A stretch of DNA of 64,000 nucleotides, taken from contig OZ059897.1 in the NCBI GenBank assembly GCA_964057225.1, positions 5,890,001 to 5,954,000 on the forward strand. Reading direction: 5' to 3'. The notes beneath the pieces are model-generated. The model saw nothing but the letters and a program-made list of their open reading frames with translations, was not told where the DNA came from and ran no database searches. Below are positions 1-14,405 of the stretch, piece after piece (position 1 is the stretch's first letter; every line of letters starts with the position of its first letter). Origin of the DNA: Auanema rhodensis (lineage: Eukaryota > Nematoda > Chromadorea > Rhabditida > Rhabditidae). The translations under genes and the position numbers were made by a program.

Positions 1-1440
1 TTTTGAACATATTGTGTCAGATGGTTCATTTTCTATTGTCTGTCTCTATTCAATATAATTGAAAAAGCTGCGAATAATGAACAAGTTTCAGACTGTAAAT
101 AGTTAATGCTTTTAACTATTAACCGTCATCATCAACTTCTAAAAACGACAAATACGTAATAAGCTTGCAGTATATGTAACTAGATCAATTACGGTAACCA
201 GTTGACTAGTTGGTCAAATAAAAAAAAAATAAAAAAAAAGAAAGTAAAAATGTAAATTGGAAACATTGTTATTTGAATCTTTTCCATTATTTCTATTACT
301 TCTTCATCTTCTTTTTCAACTACTTTAACTACAATTTATTTCAATCTTTGTCAAGTTTTTAGATGGAATTGCTCTTAACTACTATCCTTTATATAATTTT
401 TTTCACAATCCTTATATAATAGAATAAACAATTAAGAAATAAAGAATAAAATTTTTTTTTAACTGAGAAAAACTAAAATATTACAAGTTTTAAGAGAAAA
501 GTTTTAAAGAAAGATACATATTGAAAGAGTTAGTAAAACTAGAAATGACCCAACCATGCACATGAAGTAGTTAAAGTAGTGCTTATAGCTTTTGTCATCT
601 ATTTTCTGTATTTACAGAGAAAAATAATATTTGCTTTATCCCAAAAAAAAATTTTTTTTTCAATATTCACTGGCAGAACATCATATATGGGCAATTGAAA
701 TTAAAAAGATTCATAATGGAACAGAGAAAAGCTATTATGATGAAGATACATATACATACATGTACACATACATACATACACATGTACATCTATATATATA
801 TATATATAAATCAATTATTATATGATATAGTTAAATAATATTATATTAACTATATGTATATATATAAATATATTAAAAATAAATAGAGGATAATTGATCT
901 TGAATCTTTAATGACATGACCAACAATATTTCAAGGTGAACGGTAAGACTTGAGAAGATGGGTGTATAGAAAGATGAAAAAGAAGAGGAGAAAAGATGGA
1001 AATGAGAAGAATCCAACAGAGTTCGAATGGAAATACAGACAAAGAAAGAATTGAAATTGAGGTCTTGTATATTACGTGAAAGGAATGAAAACAATATTGT
1101 GAAAGCAATCGGAAAGGTAAGGTTGAAGGTAAGGCAATTATCTATTCATAATTCGATATTTTCATGGAAAATTAGATTATTTCATTGAGCTCTTCAATAA
1201 GGTAAGCAGATGAAATAATTAAAGAAAACGAGAATAAAATGAAATGTATATTCATCTTCTATAATACTATGGTAAAAATGGTAAAATAGTTAGAAGAAAT
1301 GAACATATTTTTTAGAATTGGCTCAATTCATCACATGAAAAACATTAGTAATTCATTTAAGTGAAAATTGAGAAGAGCAAAAGAAGTCTGAATAAGAATG
1401 GACAATTAGATATGTAGTATAGAATGGTTAAGAGGGAAAA

Positions 1441-1497
<57 letters not shown>

Positions 1498-2691
1498 AAG
1501 ATGGATGAAGGCATATCTTGAAGAGAGAAGCAACATAAGAAGATCAAAGCAGAAAAATAGAAACCTCTTTATAGATAGATTGACCATAATGAAAAGCTAT
1601 ATACTATCAACATCCGTATAAGCACAACGGATATTTACATGATGTTGAGTTAAAGCTTAAGCTGCACCTCAAGTATTCTACTGACTTTAAGGATAAACAA
1701 GAGGAAGATGGAACGGAATGACGTGAAGATGAGCAAGTACAACGAGAAATACATCATCATCCACATAGTTATAGTAGGCATATACGTACAATATAACGTC
1801 ATATCATCAAGCTGGATGTGTATGCTCAAGAGATGTAGATAGGTTGACGATTATGTGAAGGATTAGAGCTATGATTGGCTTGCAAGAGCAAAGTCATCAT
1901 CGTTCAGACGACGAAGCCGAGGACAACAATGACGAAGCAAGAAATATAAGGAGTCACTACAAACATATGAAATTGACGATAAAAATGTAAAGAAATAAGA
2001 AAAAATCTTCCGATTTCAGAGAAATAAAGAAGGAAATGAAAAAAAAAGTAATATTACAAAGAGAAGTGTAGAAGGAAGATGAGTCTGGGAGGCCAAAGAA
2101 GGGGTGTCATTTTCTTATTTCAGAAGACATACTACAACGACGACGACATGTAAACTAACAGATGCTTTGAATGATGAACACATTGCTGTCACACATACGG
2201 CAAAGCTTTTGCATGCATACATTTATATTCAAAAGTTTGTTATCTATAGTTCTGTTCAGAATCACTAGGGGATTTCAGATGAAAATCTGACGAGTGTCAG
2301 ATTTAGAAAACATTGAGAGAGACATCACTAGAGAAACATGAGAATAATAAGGCAAAAGACTTATATGTATTTTGAACTTTTCCAAGTTCAATATACACAT
2401 AGTATTGTCATAAAATAATAAATATGTATTATATAGATGTAAACTACATCTTACTATACTTTAAACTATGTTTGATATCTAGACGTATTTCAAATTCGAA
2501 GAAAAACTTCAAATATTCTAAAGAGAATAGGCTTCTCATCCGAAAACTTACCAAATAAATATTTTTTTTCAAAATTTTTATGATAAATTGTTCATTTTTA
2601 ATATGATTTTTATGTTTTTTCTCAATAAATAAACTCACATGGATAACATTAACTTTTTTTTTCTTTTAAGCAAGTAAAGATGCAAACTCAC
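1..2691. other. AT-rich intron or 3' side of the GoLoco gene; no exon recognised
   Basis: Beyond the last recognised donor (2691) I see no further exon on the minus strand. The stretch holds AT-rich sequence, a (TA)n patch near 800 and a (GA)n tract at 1443-1493. Open frames here come from the purine-rich strand bias. Confidence 0.5.
1443..1493 (+). repeat. (GA)n microsatellite
   Basis: About 25 perfect AG dinucleotides. It lies within or beyond the 3' introns of the GoLoco gene. Confidence 0.97.
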
Positions 2692-5600
2692 ATTTCTTTC
2701 CGGCATTTCACATCGTTGATCATCAAGACGTTGACTTTGCATTTTTTCCAATAATGTAAGAAAATCATTTGACTTGAAATAAATATATTTATTAATATAA
2801 ATTATATTTTAAAATACCTTTTCGCCATATTGAACAGCTGTTGTGAACAAACCGTTCTTTCGCATTTTATCCAAATCGTTATATAAATGATCGCCGTTTA
2901 CAGAATTTCGTCTGAAATAATAATAAATATAAATAAATAAATATTTAAATTATAAAAACATATACTTATTAAACTATTTACATATATAAGTTATCATAAT
3001 TATATATTAGTTGTTTGTAATAGTTGAATTTGTGAAAAGAGAAGCTAAGCATAGACATGTGTGATTTAAATATTTTAAAACATTAATGAAATATAAATAT
3101 AATAATCAAAAAATCAGAATACTTAACATAAACGTATTGTGATTATTGAAATATTACGTGAACTATTGACGTGAAGAACGTGAACTATTGACGTGATGCA
3201 CGTGGAAGGTTAGATGCATATGAATTTCATTTATAAATGAAAAGATGCAAAGAACGGTTGTACAGTAAGTTTGAATTTAAAATAAATAATTTTAGATTTA
3301 TAATTATTATAGTAAAATATATTCAAAAATGAATAATAAGAAATATAAATGGTTCAAATAACGTTTCTGTTCATTGAAATTTTGATAAAAGTGAATATCT
3401 AACATACATATTATGATGATGCACTTTTAATTAAAATATATAAAGAAATGTTAAATTATAATCAATTTAATATTATTATAGTTAATAATACTTTTATCAA
3501 ATAAACGTTCAAACAATGAAAAGTGTTTAAATAGCGAGGGTGGCGGGTGGATAACTGGTGATTTTCCTATACTAATCTTGGATTATCTATCAAAATTTGT
3601 AAATATATATTGAAAAATAAAAATAGTTAACAGTTATGATTCAATTATATGTGAATTTGATTAGTTTAGATGATAGACCTAAGCATTTGTTCACCAAACA
3701 ATTTGTAATAATGAGAAGATGATGATGATGTGTGGTTTAACCTTCTAAGATATGGCATTCAGGTAGTGGTGATGTGAGTCATAAAGTAATTCTTAAAGTC
3801 TTTAGTTACAACTTTCAAAACCTTTGTAAATCTAAGATAATGTGAAAGAAAGAGAGATAGAGAGAAAGAAAAAGAACGAATGGGGAGGGGGGGGGAAGTA
3901 ACAAGAATGACTAACAATATGGAATAAAGAAAAGCAACTTCATGACTTTACAGATATTTCAAAATATTTCCCTTTTATCTCAACGTAAATTCTCATTTTG
4001 AATGTGAAAATGAAGGAAAATACTTCAAATAATAAAACAAAAACTTTGAAAAATGCTCAAACCCTAGCTGCGAAATTGAAATAGATCCGTAAGCACGCTT
4101 TTTCTTGAATAATGTTGCACATTTGCAATAGGAAATAGGGAGAAAACGGTTTACAAACATGAACATTTTTAGAAAAAAACATGAACATTCAATTGAAGAT
4201 GTGCTCATTGACGATGAAATGAATGTGGGTAATCGAGAGTATTTTAAAAAAAAAAGTTTCAAGAAGTAATAAAAGTACGAAATATTGGATAACATGTTGG
4301 AAAATAAGTTCATTAAAGCTGATTCTTCTTTCTATAACTATTTGTCCACTCTTAGTATTGAAATACAAAATTTGAAAACATATTATGAACAAAAGATAAA
4401 AGTAATTTGATTAAGAATATTATAAACAAAATTATAAAATATTATTTTAATTTTATAGAAAAAAATTTAAAAATCTTTTAAAATACAAATTGTCTTCGAT
4501 TCATTTTTGAAAGTTAAAATATAAATAATCATTAATATCAAGTTATAAATCCCATATGTATTGTCTAGTAAAAGATATTAATGAACAAATTATTTTAAAA
4601 ATAAAATAATTGTTGAAAAAGAAGATGAAAAATGGTTTTATAAATCTCAAATCAAACTTTTCTAGAGAATCTTGAGTCCATATCGTTTATTTTCTAATAA
4701 AAATATGAAATCAATGAAGATTTATATGAAAATTGAAAATAAAAAGAATGTCCCAAGAAATATTATGGAAATTTTTAATTTTATGGTTAAGCTTTTAAAT
4801 ATTTAATAACATTTTATCATTTCTAAAGTTGTTTTTTTCTTTTATTATTTTCAAAAAAGAAATACAGAAAGTACACGAAATACGATAAGTATGAGTGCAT
4901 TAGTAAAGATTTCGAATGAATTTTTTTCAACAAAAAAATTAAAATAAGTTTGTGTATGATAAATCATTTTTTGAAAAAATTATTAGAAGTGGGCAGAGGA
5001 AGTGAACTACATAATCTTCTAGAGGAGATTACGATCTCTGGACATACTAAGACTTTTTTTAGTATTGATGTCCAGAAATAAGAAAGAAAATGATGTAAGT
5101 ACTTGGATTATAGTATTTTAAAATGGAAATAATGACTTATTTTTTGAAGATTTATAGCAAAAAAAAGAAGATTTGAAATTGAAACTCAATGTTGTAATAT
5201 CTGAAGTAAATAATTGATAGATGGAAGATTGAGTGAGAAACATTGACAAGATAAGCAAACGGAACACTGCAAACCTAATGCGAAGAAAGATATATAGAGG
5301 GATAGCTCAAAAGTAAGATAGAGAGAGAGAGAGGGGGGGGGGGGGAGAAGAAAAAACAGGGAAACAGGAAAAGAGAAAGAATTATTAGTTTCATTTATTT
5401 TTTGAATTAATGGTTGGCATGAAATAAAATAAAATTGTATTATTATTTTAAAATATCCCTCACATTCCAATTTACTCAATAAACTGTTTTAAATTCACAT
5501 TTATCAAAAAAACTTATTTTGAATCGTTTTGGCAGCTATTGAAATCAAAATGATTATTTTAAATAAAAAAATAAATATAGAGTATATGTATATAGTAAAA

Positions 5601-8600
5601 CTGTTTCTACAATTGGAAGAGAAAAACTTATTTTTTTGGAAAAAAAAAAGGAAAACATTCGCATTATTATTTGGAAAAATCGGCACAGTCCTTAAGTGAA
5701 TATAGTATGCTCTCATCTATTTTAATATTAACTGAAAGAGAAAGAGATAGATAGATAGAGAGAGAGAGAGAGGGAGACAGAGGGAAAGGAGAGGTGGGGG
5801 TAGGGGGAAGACATGAAGTATTTGTAGGTGAAAATTGATAAATGTACGAAAAGTCTATTTCTGAGAAAATAATAAGTAAAAGATAATTTTTCATATTATT
5901 TAAAATATAAACTAGTAATAGATTGATATGAAGATTTGACTAAAAAAACAAAATACAATGAGAGGGTATATGACATGGAGTTGAATCTTTAGTTGTAAGC
6001 TATGGTAGTATAGTATGTGGATAAATTCAATTTTTGACATTGAAATTCAAGAAAATACATTAATGAGGAAGGAAAAATAGAATATAATGAGTATAGATAG
6101 CTACTAAATGATTGACAAATTGAACAATCTCTGCTTAAGTGCTGGAATAAGGATGGAATAGCCCGGAAAAGGTTACGAGTTCCGTGGATATTTCAGATGA
6201 TATATCGCAATATCTTTAGGATGAACAGTCAATTATTTCAGAAAATAGAAGAGATGAAAGAATAAAAGCTTATTGAACTATGAATAAACCCATTAGTAGA
6301 AAAGAATGAACTGAAAAAAAAGAAACAGTTAAAGGGAAATAAGAGAGAGAGAGAGAGAGGTGAGAGAGAAAGAGAGATAAAGATTGGAAAATTAAGATTG
6401 AATTGAGACTGGGAAATGAAAGTAGCTTGACAGAAATATTTTTTTTAAAACAACGATGTGGTCGTTAAAGAAAATAAAAAGAAATGATTAGCAAGATGAG
6501 CAAAAGACATTACGAGTAGAAAATTATTGGAAACAAATGAACAAAGAGCAATAGGTTCATTTGGAGCATGAAGCTCATGAATAAACAACAAGACATATCT
6601 GGACCACTAAATTAGCTACTTAATTCGTAGCCATCATCCTCATAATTCTCACATTATATTCAATAAGAAGATCTTTCGTTCTTCTCTTTCTCTCTTTCTT
6701 TTTTTCTTTTCCACGAAAAAAATTAAAAAACGAGATGCTACTCGTCTATTATGAACTACTTTGCAAAAAAAAAAGTTTTTTCTCTCGTTCTGCTAATCTA
6801 AGCTCAGTATACTTTATACCAGATATGATTGCACAAATAGAAATTGAGAATAGAATCATCAATATGTATTGGAATAAAAAGAATAAAATAGAGAATAGGT
6901 CCAGATGTCCCTACGGCGAACTTCCCGTTATTGTTTCTTTTTGCAATTTTCAAAAAAAAAAAGAGAATTAAACCCCTGAAAGAAGTGAGAGAAGTAATTC
7001 AAAGAATACACATTGATTATAGTTTTTCAGTTGTTTTCAATAGAAAACGGATAGATAGTACGCGTTTCTCTTGATGGTTGAGCTTCATGCAAATTGTTGC
7101 TGGCCAGTAGTCCGATAAAAGACAAGAAATGATTAAAATAGAAAAGCAAATGAGATAAAGATTAGAGAAAAACGCCAAATTAAATATATTTATTGCATTT
7201 GTGTTGTGGCAGAGAAAACAGAACAGTGCCTACAAACCAAAATTCGAGATTAATGTAGCTGTGTAAGGACTGATGGACGAACGGATTGAAAGTTGATGTA
7301 TTCACATTAGGACAAAGCCAAAATCTATGATAATTACATCAAAAACTGGATAAAAATAGAAAATAAAAGAAATAATATAGGCTTATAGTATGGATTTGTT
7401 CATTTTTTTTGTTATATAGTATATGAAAGAATATGAAGAAAGTGTATTTGAATCATATATTCAAGAAAATCCTCAATAGAACTAAACATATCGAATGAAA
7501 TAGTGAGATCTTGTTTGAGTTAAGGTGGGAAAGATAAGCGACAGGTGTTATAATATTAATTAGTTAGGGTTTAGATAGCCTAAGAAGCATAGAGAGATAA
7601 AGGGGAGTCAGGTGAGATAGTTTGTGAGGATATATCGCTGAGATATGATTGAAGTTGCAAATATGCTTCTAAGAATCCATAAGAGTTTTCAATCTTATTT
7701 AATGTTTAAGCTTAATAGGTTAGTTGTTTGAAAAAAACAGCATGAAGTGTTAAAAAAGAAAGAGTATGAGAGAGAGGGAGGGAAAGAGAGTGAAAGAGAA
7801 AAAGCAAGGAAGAAAAAGTAAGGAAGAAAAGTAGAAAGTAGCAGAAATTGAAGGAGAGAGAGAGAGAGAGTGAGTGATTGTTTTGAAATAAATAATTTTT
7901 TATTTTATTTTTCTTATTAAAATAACCATAAATAGTCATTGTTTTTGATATAGTATTATGTGTTTCTATATAGTCTAGTAGCTTTAATAGATCATATCCA
8001 CTGAATCAACTTATCAAATCAAAAACTAAGAAATTTCCGGCTCATCAGACGACATACTAAGAGGTTTCTCCTAACAAATCGAAAAACATATGCATCATTT
8101 CTATATAATTTACTTAAGATCCTACGATTAATCTAGAATTCATCAGGAAATGAAATTCTGGAAAAATAAATCTCTCGTGCTTGATTACCGATCAGCAGCG
8201 TAATCCCTCTGATTTAAAGAAAAAAGTAAATTTGATTCTTAAGAGAGATTATGAGTAATCATGGCAAGCATGTTTAATCGAGAGCTTAATTGAAGGTAAA
8301 ATCAAAATAGCATGCACATTTGAGAATTGATTCTGTTTTCTGATGAATATACATCTAATTATCAGAATTATATTAAACAATACTATATAATAAAAGGAAT
8401 TCTATTCACATTACCTTAAAAGACGTCTAGCTGTATTCATTCTACTTATTATATCCATTGGTGAACGAAGTTGCGATCGACTTTGACGACGATTTGGTTG
8501 TCGTACAAACAGTTCAGAGATCTTTTTCTTCTGTTTTTCAATAGGACTTACAGAAGCTTTCCCTGATGGGTATTGTTCAGCACAATTTGGTGGAAAGACT

Positions 8601-8638
8601 GATGTTGCCAAAGTACGATACATCATAATACTATCCAT
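2692..8638 (-). CDS. GoLoco-motif protein, short form with alternative first exon (3' incomplete)
   Basis: An alternative first exon runs from ATG at 8638 to 8415 (74 codons plus two bases) with donor AAG|GTAATG. It then joins exons 2911-2818 and 2772-2692, giving 133 residues before the last donor. An in-frame TAA lies five codons upstream of the ATG and no AG acceptor lies between them, so this looks like a true start. The unique N-terminus is basic, with KQKKKIS and NRRQSRSQLR stretches, and lacks the Trp/Cys-rich segment of the long form. The exon ends in phase 2, like the 12.3-kb exon, so the two are interchangeable in front of the shared exon. The GoLoco motif falls at about residues 109-130. 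The intron to the shared exon is about 5.5 kb. The shared sequence is well supported. Use of this start is inferred from the sequence alone. Confidence 0.68.
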
Positions 8639-11600
8639 TGAAATAAAATTTTATTCCGAAGAATAAACGAAGTAAGAATATTAGATTTTGAATTTAAGAC
8701 AAATATTTCAGTTATATAGTTAAATGAATAAATCACGTGGAATAACTTGTAGAAGTTGTTTCTTCGAATTTCTTTTTCACTAGCGAAGAAGAGAAGAAGG
8801 TAATACAAGAAATAGAGATAGCTGACTTGTATTATTGCGCATTCAATATCCACGTGAAGGAAATTCCACGTAAAAATTTGACGAATTCGGGTATTCTAAT
8901 TATTTTGTCGAATACTGCAGAAATTGTTTTTAAACTGCTAGATATATAATGGAAGAGAAAAAGCTCAGGAGTCTGATGAAAGTTCTCGTAGGCGTGGTTA
9001 CCATCACCACCCCCCCCCCTCCTTCGTATATGCCCGCCCCATTGTGACTGTGCCCCGAGACAGCATTATAGAAAAGTATCTTTGTCATAAAAGAGAAGTA
9101 ACTAAATGATAAAAGAAAAAAGATAAAACAACCATTCTGTATGAGAAATTTTCAAAAAATGAAATGATAATACACGTACGTACGTAAACATTTTGTGTTG
9201 TTCATTTGGAAAAAACGTGAACTTTTAAACAAATTATATTGATTATATATAATAAAAATAATCAAATAATAAATAATTTAAATAAATAAATAAATATAAT
9301 AAAATAAATGAAACTTTAATATAAATTTTATATTGTTTGAATTGTATATCAATTCTCGAAAACAGGTTTTTATCTTAAAACAATGATAAACACTTATTTT
9401 CGTAAAATATTTGTAAACTTTAAAGTTTGAATTAGTGATAGTTTCTGTTTGAATTCAAAGTTTTAACTCGTGTAAAAGCATTTTGGCTTCTTCTACTTAA
9501 GCTCTACTTAAGAGAATGCCGTAATGATTGTTCACGGTCAGTCATTATTGCTTTTCTTTATCAACGACTATCATTATCAACATATTAGCTTTAGATGTTT
9601 CTCGTCGAACAAATAGCCTAATGATCATGTGCTGTATTCGCCTACAAGACTAACTGACTAAGATGATTTAGCGAATAAGTTTGTCATCTTTAAACAATTC
9701 TTTATATACTTTCTGAGCCAAAGCGTTAAAAGAAATAAAAAACGTGGAAATAAACATTTTCCAAATGAGATTACGAAAGAACGTTTCACACAGACAATAA
9801 GAGATGAAGAGAAGAAGATGGAGGGAATTAAGTGAAGATGAAGAAGAATTAGAAAGGAAAGATCAATTTTTCTTCTTGTAGGTATACATAAGATTGAAAA
9901 GTAGTTGAGGCTTTGTGTCTATGCAGTTCAATATTATCACCCAAAGCATAGTTAGTCATTAAGGTTTATTTAGAAAAGAAAAGACAAAACAGATGAAGTA
10001 CTGTTTAACCCTGTCAGACATTTTTTTTAATTGCAGTAGGAATTATATGTGATTGTTAATACTAGGTAATGAAAAATTTTCATCTGATCTGGAAACTTGT
10101 CACGTTTGTTTAAACTTCTCAAAGCAGCTCTAAGATGATAGACAAAATAAGCTGAGGGAAATGAATCTTTCAGAATGAAGTAGGAAAAGAAAGATAATCT
10201 ATGCTCTTTATCAACAAAAAAAAAACTTAAATCATCTAATAGTTAAAGAAGGATTATCATATATTGGTCATTAACTTTACTTTTGAAAAGAGCTTAAAAA
10301 ACTACAAACCTAAAGCTTAAACAGAGAAAGATAGAGTTAAAAGAGCAATGAATAGAAAGAATGAAATCAAGATTACTGGATTGTTTATTACTCAATCAAC
10401 GAATATATGGATAATCAATACCATATAATAAAAGAAAATAAATAGAAAAATGATAAGAATGTTGAATGATTAGAGAAAAAGTTGTTGTTGTTTCTTTGAA
10501 GCTCAACTATTCAATATAAAAAATTAATCAGCACATACACTATTTGTAGTATTTCCTTTTCAATAACTATTTTCTAATTTATTTCTTATAAAACAACTTT
10601 TTTTTCATAGTTTATCATCAACTATATGACATTCTGAAACATGTTATATGATTCTAAGTTCAATATGCTTATCGTAGAAGATCATTACTCAGAATTACAA
10701 TCTTCATGAGTCATGAATAAAGCGGAAAATCAATTCATATTGACATAATGAATGAATCATATACAACATTACCTCAGATCATCATAGTTATCGGTTAACT
10801 ATCACACTTCTCTTTCTCTCTATCTCTTCCTCTTTTCATATTATTTACTGTTTTACTGTCATCATCATCGGCTTTTCTTTTGTGTATGCGATCATTTTTT
10901 CTTCGTTTCGTTCATATCTCATGATAAAGCATATCTTCGTTCTTTAGTTTCAAAATAAATTGATGAATCAGTGAGTGAAAGGTATAGGATGACAATGATT
11001 TTTAGTGAATTACGTGAGGAAGTGTGATAGCTTCTGGTTCTTCTTTCTCTCAGACATTATGCACTAACTATTCAAATTATATATTTAACTATAGAGTATA
11101 GGGAAAAATCAAAATCTATACAACTCAAACTTCTTACTATTCAGTAGAGAAAAAAAAAGTTTTGTTTGAAGAGATTAAAACAGAGATTTTGCTTCATTTA
11201 TATCAAGAAAATACCTATCATTAAGCTGTTTGGGGGTGAGAGATAAATAGAAATTTCTAATTTTTTTTCTGATTAAACTAAATTGTTCTTGTATCACTTA
11301 AACAGCTTCAAACACATTGTGAAAATCGTTTTTTTGTGTTTAAATTTCAAAGTTTTTTTATGTTTTAAACAAGAGCTTCTTGAACTTCAAAATGGGAGCA
11401 GGTGATTGAATCAGATAATCATCATTGACAGAGAGCAATATAGTGAAAGAGCTCGTTCAAACGACGAAGATATTGCAAACAAATACAACGGACTACCGAT
11501 AGATGAATCTGAACTGAGAAGAAAAAGACTGCTACTCCTCAAGTCGAATGACAATGTTCTATTGAAGTTCACTACTTTCAGTTTTATCTTGAAAAATCAA

Positions 11601-12787
11601 ATAAAGAGTTGAGATCTACAGATATGAACGTATGTTCCATGATATTCAGATTATCCGATCATAAACGAAAAGTATATCTCAGTCTTTAATCTTAAAAAGA
11701 AACTTTAAATATACTTTAATACTCTATATGATTGTAATTAAAAAATAAAAATAATTATTAAAATCTGTTCTCTAATATCCAAATATTTTCTTTTTAAGTT
11801 TATTAGAAAACCTTTTTCATAATTTCTTAAATTACTAAATTAAACAATTTGTTTATAAAAAAATTTTTCACAAGATAATTCTGATTGTTTTATTAGAAAA
11901 ATCTTGAATGAATTATGACTATGTAACGAGAAAAGAAAAATGAAATCAAATTAACAGATTGTCATAAAACATGTTTGACATCTCTTTTGATTATTTTATT
12001 ATTTTTGAGAATTATATTAATAGATAGATAGATAGATAAATATACAGAAATGAAAGTTAATTTATATAGAAATGTGATTAGAATGATGTGTTGAAGACGA
12101 TAAAGAAGATTGTAATAACATTGCACTTAGTTGATTAAGTGAGATCAGACAATACAGACATTTCTCAAATATATTTTTTTATTTTCAAATATTATTATTT
12201 ATAAATTATAAAAATTAAAAAAAATATATTTGAAAAAGCATTTAGAGAAGCAGTACACATACATACACATTGACACTGATGTTTTACACACAACTCACTT
12301 AAAGCTTTTTAGACGAAGGGGATAATCACATCTGTAATAGTTGGAAATAAATGTCACTTATAAGCACCATATATAGTTAAAGAAAGATCAATTTATTATT
12401 ATTTAATAATAAAATTAATCTTATATTATTCTTAATGAATATATATTAAAAGTAATAAGCTATAAGAACAAATAACAATATAGATTGAAGAGTTAAAATT
12501 ATATTTTTAATGAAGAAATTCATGAAAATATAATGAAAAAGCAAAGAAAATTTGAAGGAAAACTAACTTGTCATCAGGTAAAGGATCCATTTCCACATGT
12601 GATGCTCCAGAACAGGAACATATTCCATAGAAGAATGAGTCCTTAAAGGACCACATCCAATCCATCCAATTGAAAAAGTTACCTAAAGAAACCAATTTGA
12701 ATGAATTCATATAAATAAATAAATATAAATATTTTAAGAAATATAGATAACAAGACATGAAAATTAAGGGATTAAATCAAAATAAGT

Positions 12788-12823
<36 letters not shown>

Positions 12824-13411
12824 GTGGACCATAAGTATGTGACCATCACGTATAACGTATACAGTGTTTGTTCAGACATTAAAGTATATTATAAATCAAA
12901 TTTACTGGTAAAATAGATAGAAATGAGATTGAAGATTAATTATAAATATATCTATCCATATATGCATAATATAAATATTTTCAGTTTAAAATAAATAATT
13001 GAATTTGTTGTAAATGAGGAAAAGCTCAAAAAAAAGTGAAGAATTGAAAAATTTCAACAAACATGTCAATATAAATACAATAAAATAGAAAAATCGTTTG
13101 ATTTTTGAAAATAATAATGAATAATAGATGATAGAAATATCTTTATAGATGAGTAATAATCAATATAGTGAAGTAAGGAGCATTCACCACTAATGTATCA
13201 TCAGAGTCAGGTCAGAGAGTCATATCATTTAATCAGTAGCTAATAGAATAATTAAAGAAAGAGTCATAAAAACATAAAATTAGGAAAATTCAACGATAGA
13301 GTGTTAATCTAGGAAGATAAGGAGAAAAGTGTTAATTCCTATTATCAATTTCTATATGCTTGAATAAGCTGAAGATGAAATCAGGATCGATTGAAATGAT
13401 TGAAAATAAAG

Positions 13412-13460
<49 letters not shown>

Positions 13461-14370
13461 GAGAAAGAGAGAGAGAAATAATTTTGTGAAGCATCATAAT
13501 TCGAAATATGCAATATGGAAAAGGATATGATAAACATGATCATCATGATCATGAACAAGATATTGCCTTATAAGCAATAAAATTTTTAGATTTTATAGAA
13601 AATAGTGAAAAGCGCTAGAAAACTCTTCTTTTTTTCATTTTTTTTTCATTTTAACAAGTGATAAGCAATTTGATTTGATGAAGAAAAGGGGTGGCGTGAA
13701 AGAAACATATATATGGGATAGAAGAGTATCAAGCAATTTATCAACATTAACGTTGTATAGGTTTTAAGAGGAAAAAGCCTTGCAAGAAGAAAGTATGTAA
13801 TAGATTTTGGTAGATTGTTCCACTTCAGAAGTATTGAAATTGAAAAGAACAGGAAAATAGCCTTAAAATGGTAATGAATTAACGATAAGATTGTGAAAAG
13901 AACATTTGATATATTAGGTTGAAATGAGAAAAAAAAAGAGAAATGACCAGAAAGTATTATGTGCATGTTGTGATATGTATACGAATTGCCGTAAAACAAC
14001 GTCATAGAGCTATCGGTATTCTGAGACATTAGGATCATAAATATCTGAAAGCTAGTATGATATAAACTGAAACCGGAAAAAGAAACAGATTAAACAAGAT
14101 TAAGTACTTGGGAGGTTCTTCAAATGAGCCGAATACGGAAAACCTTTCGTATGATTTAATGAATTTCTAAAAATAATGTTTTAGAACACAAGATAGAATG
14201 GATGAGAGTTAATACATATTACATGTAGCTATCATCCTCTCTGCTCGTTTTCATAGTTAAGTTCAGAAGTCAGAAACTATTTTTAGAGAAAGTTAAAGGA
14301 AATCTATTGTTAACTATATGTATAATATGCTAATTTATATTAAATAATAATAATATTTTATAATAAACTT

Positions 14371-14405
<35 letters not shown>

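Larger units (their letters stand above)
2912..8414. other. about 5.5-kb intron of the GoLoco gene
   Basis: This lies between the alternative first exon and the shared exon. It contains a 22-bp ACGTG-rich tandem repeat (3156-3205), a run of nine G (3887-3895), a hairpin (5037-5076), GA tracts ending in thirteen G (5320-5345) and at 5745-5775, and otherwise AT-rich DNA. No convincing exon was seen on either strand. Confidence 0.5.

Noticed and set aside
1357-1587. 76-codon minus-strand frame rich in Ser and Leu
   Set aside because: It is the (CT)n complement of the GA microsatellite; the same holds for similar Ser/Leu frames near 7712, 13352, 14946, 20547, 24337, 27503, 46169, 47492 and 62113.
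13646-14038. 130-codon minus-strand frame
   Set aside because: Ile/Leu/Phe-rich composition fits T-rich DNA; no splice sites or recognisable motif.
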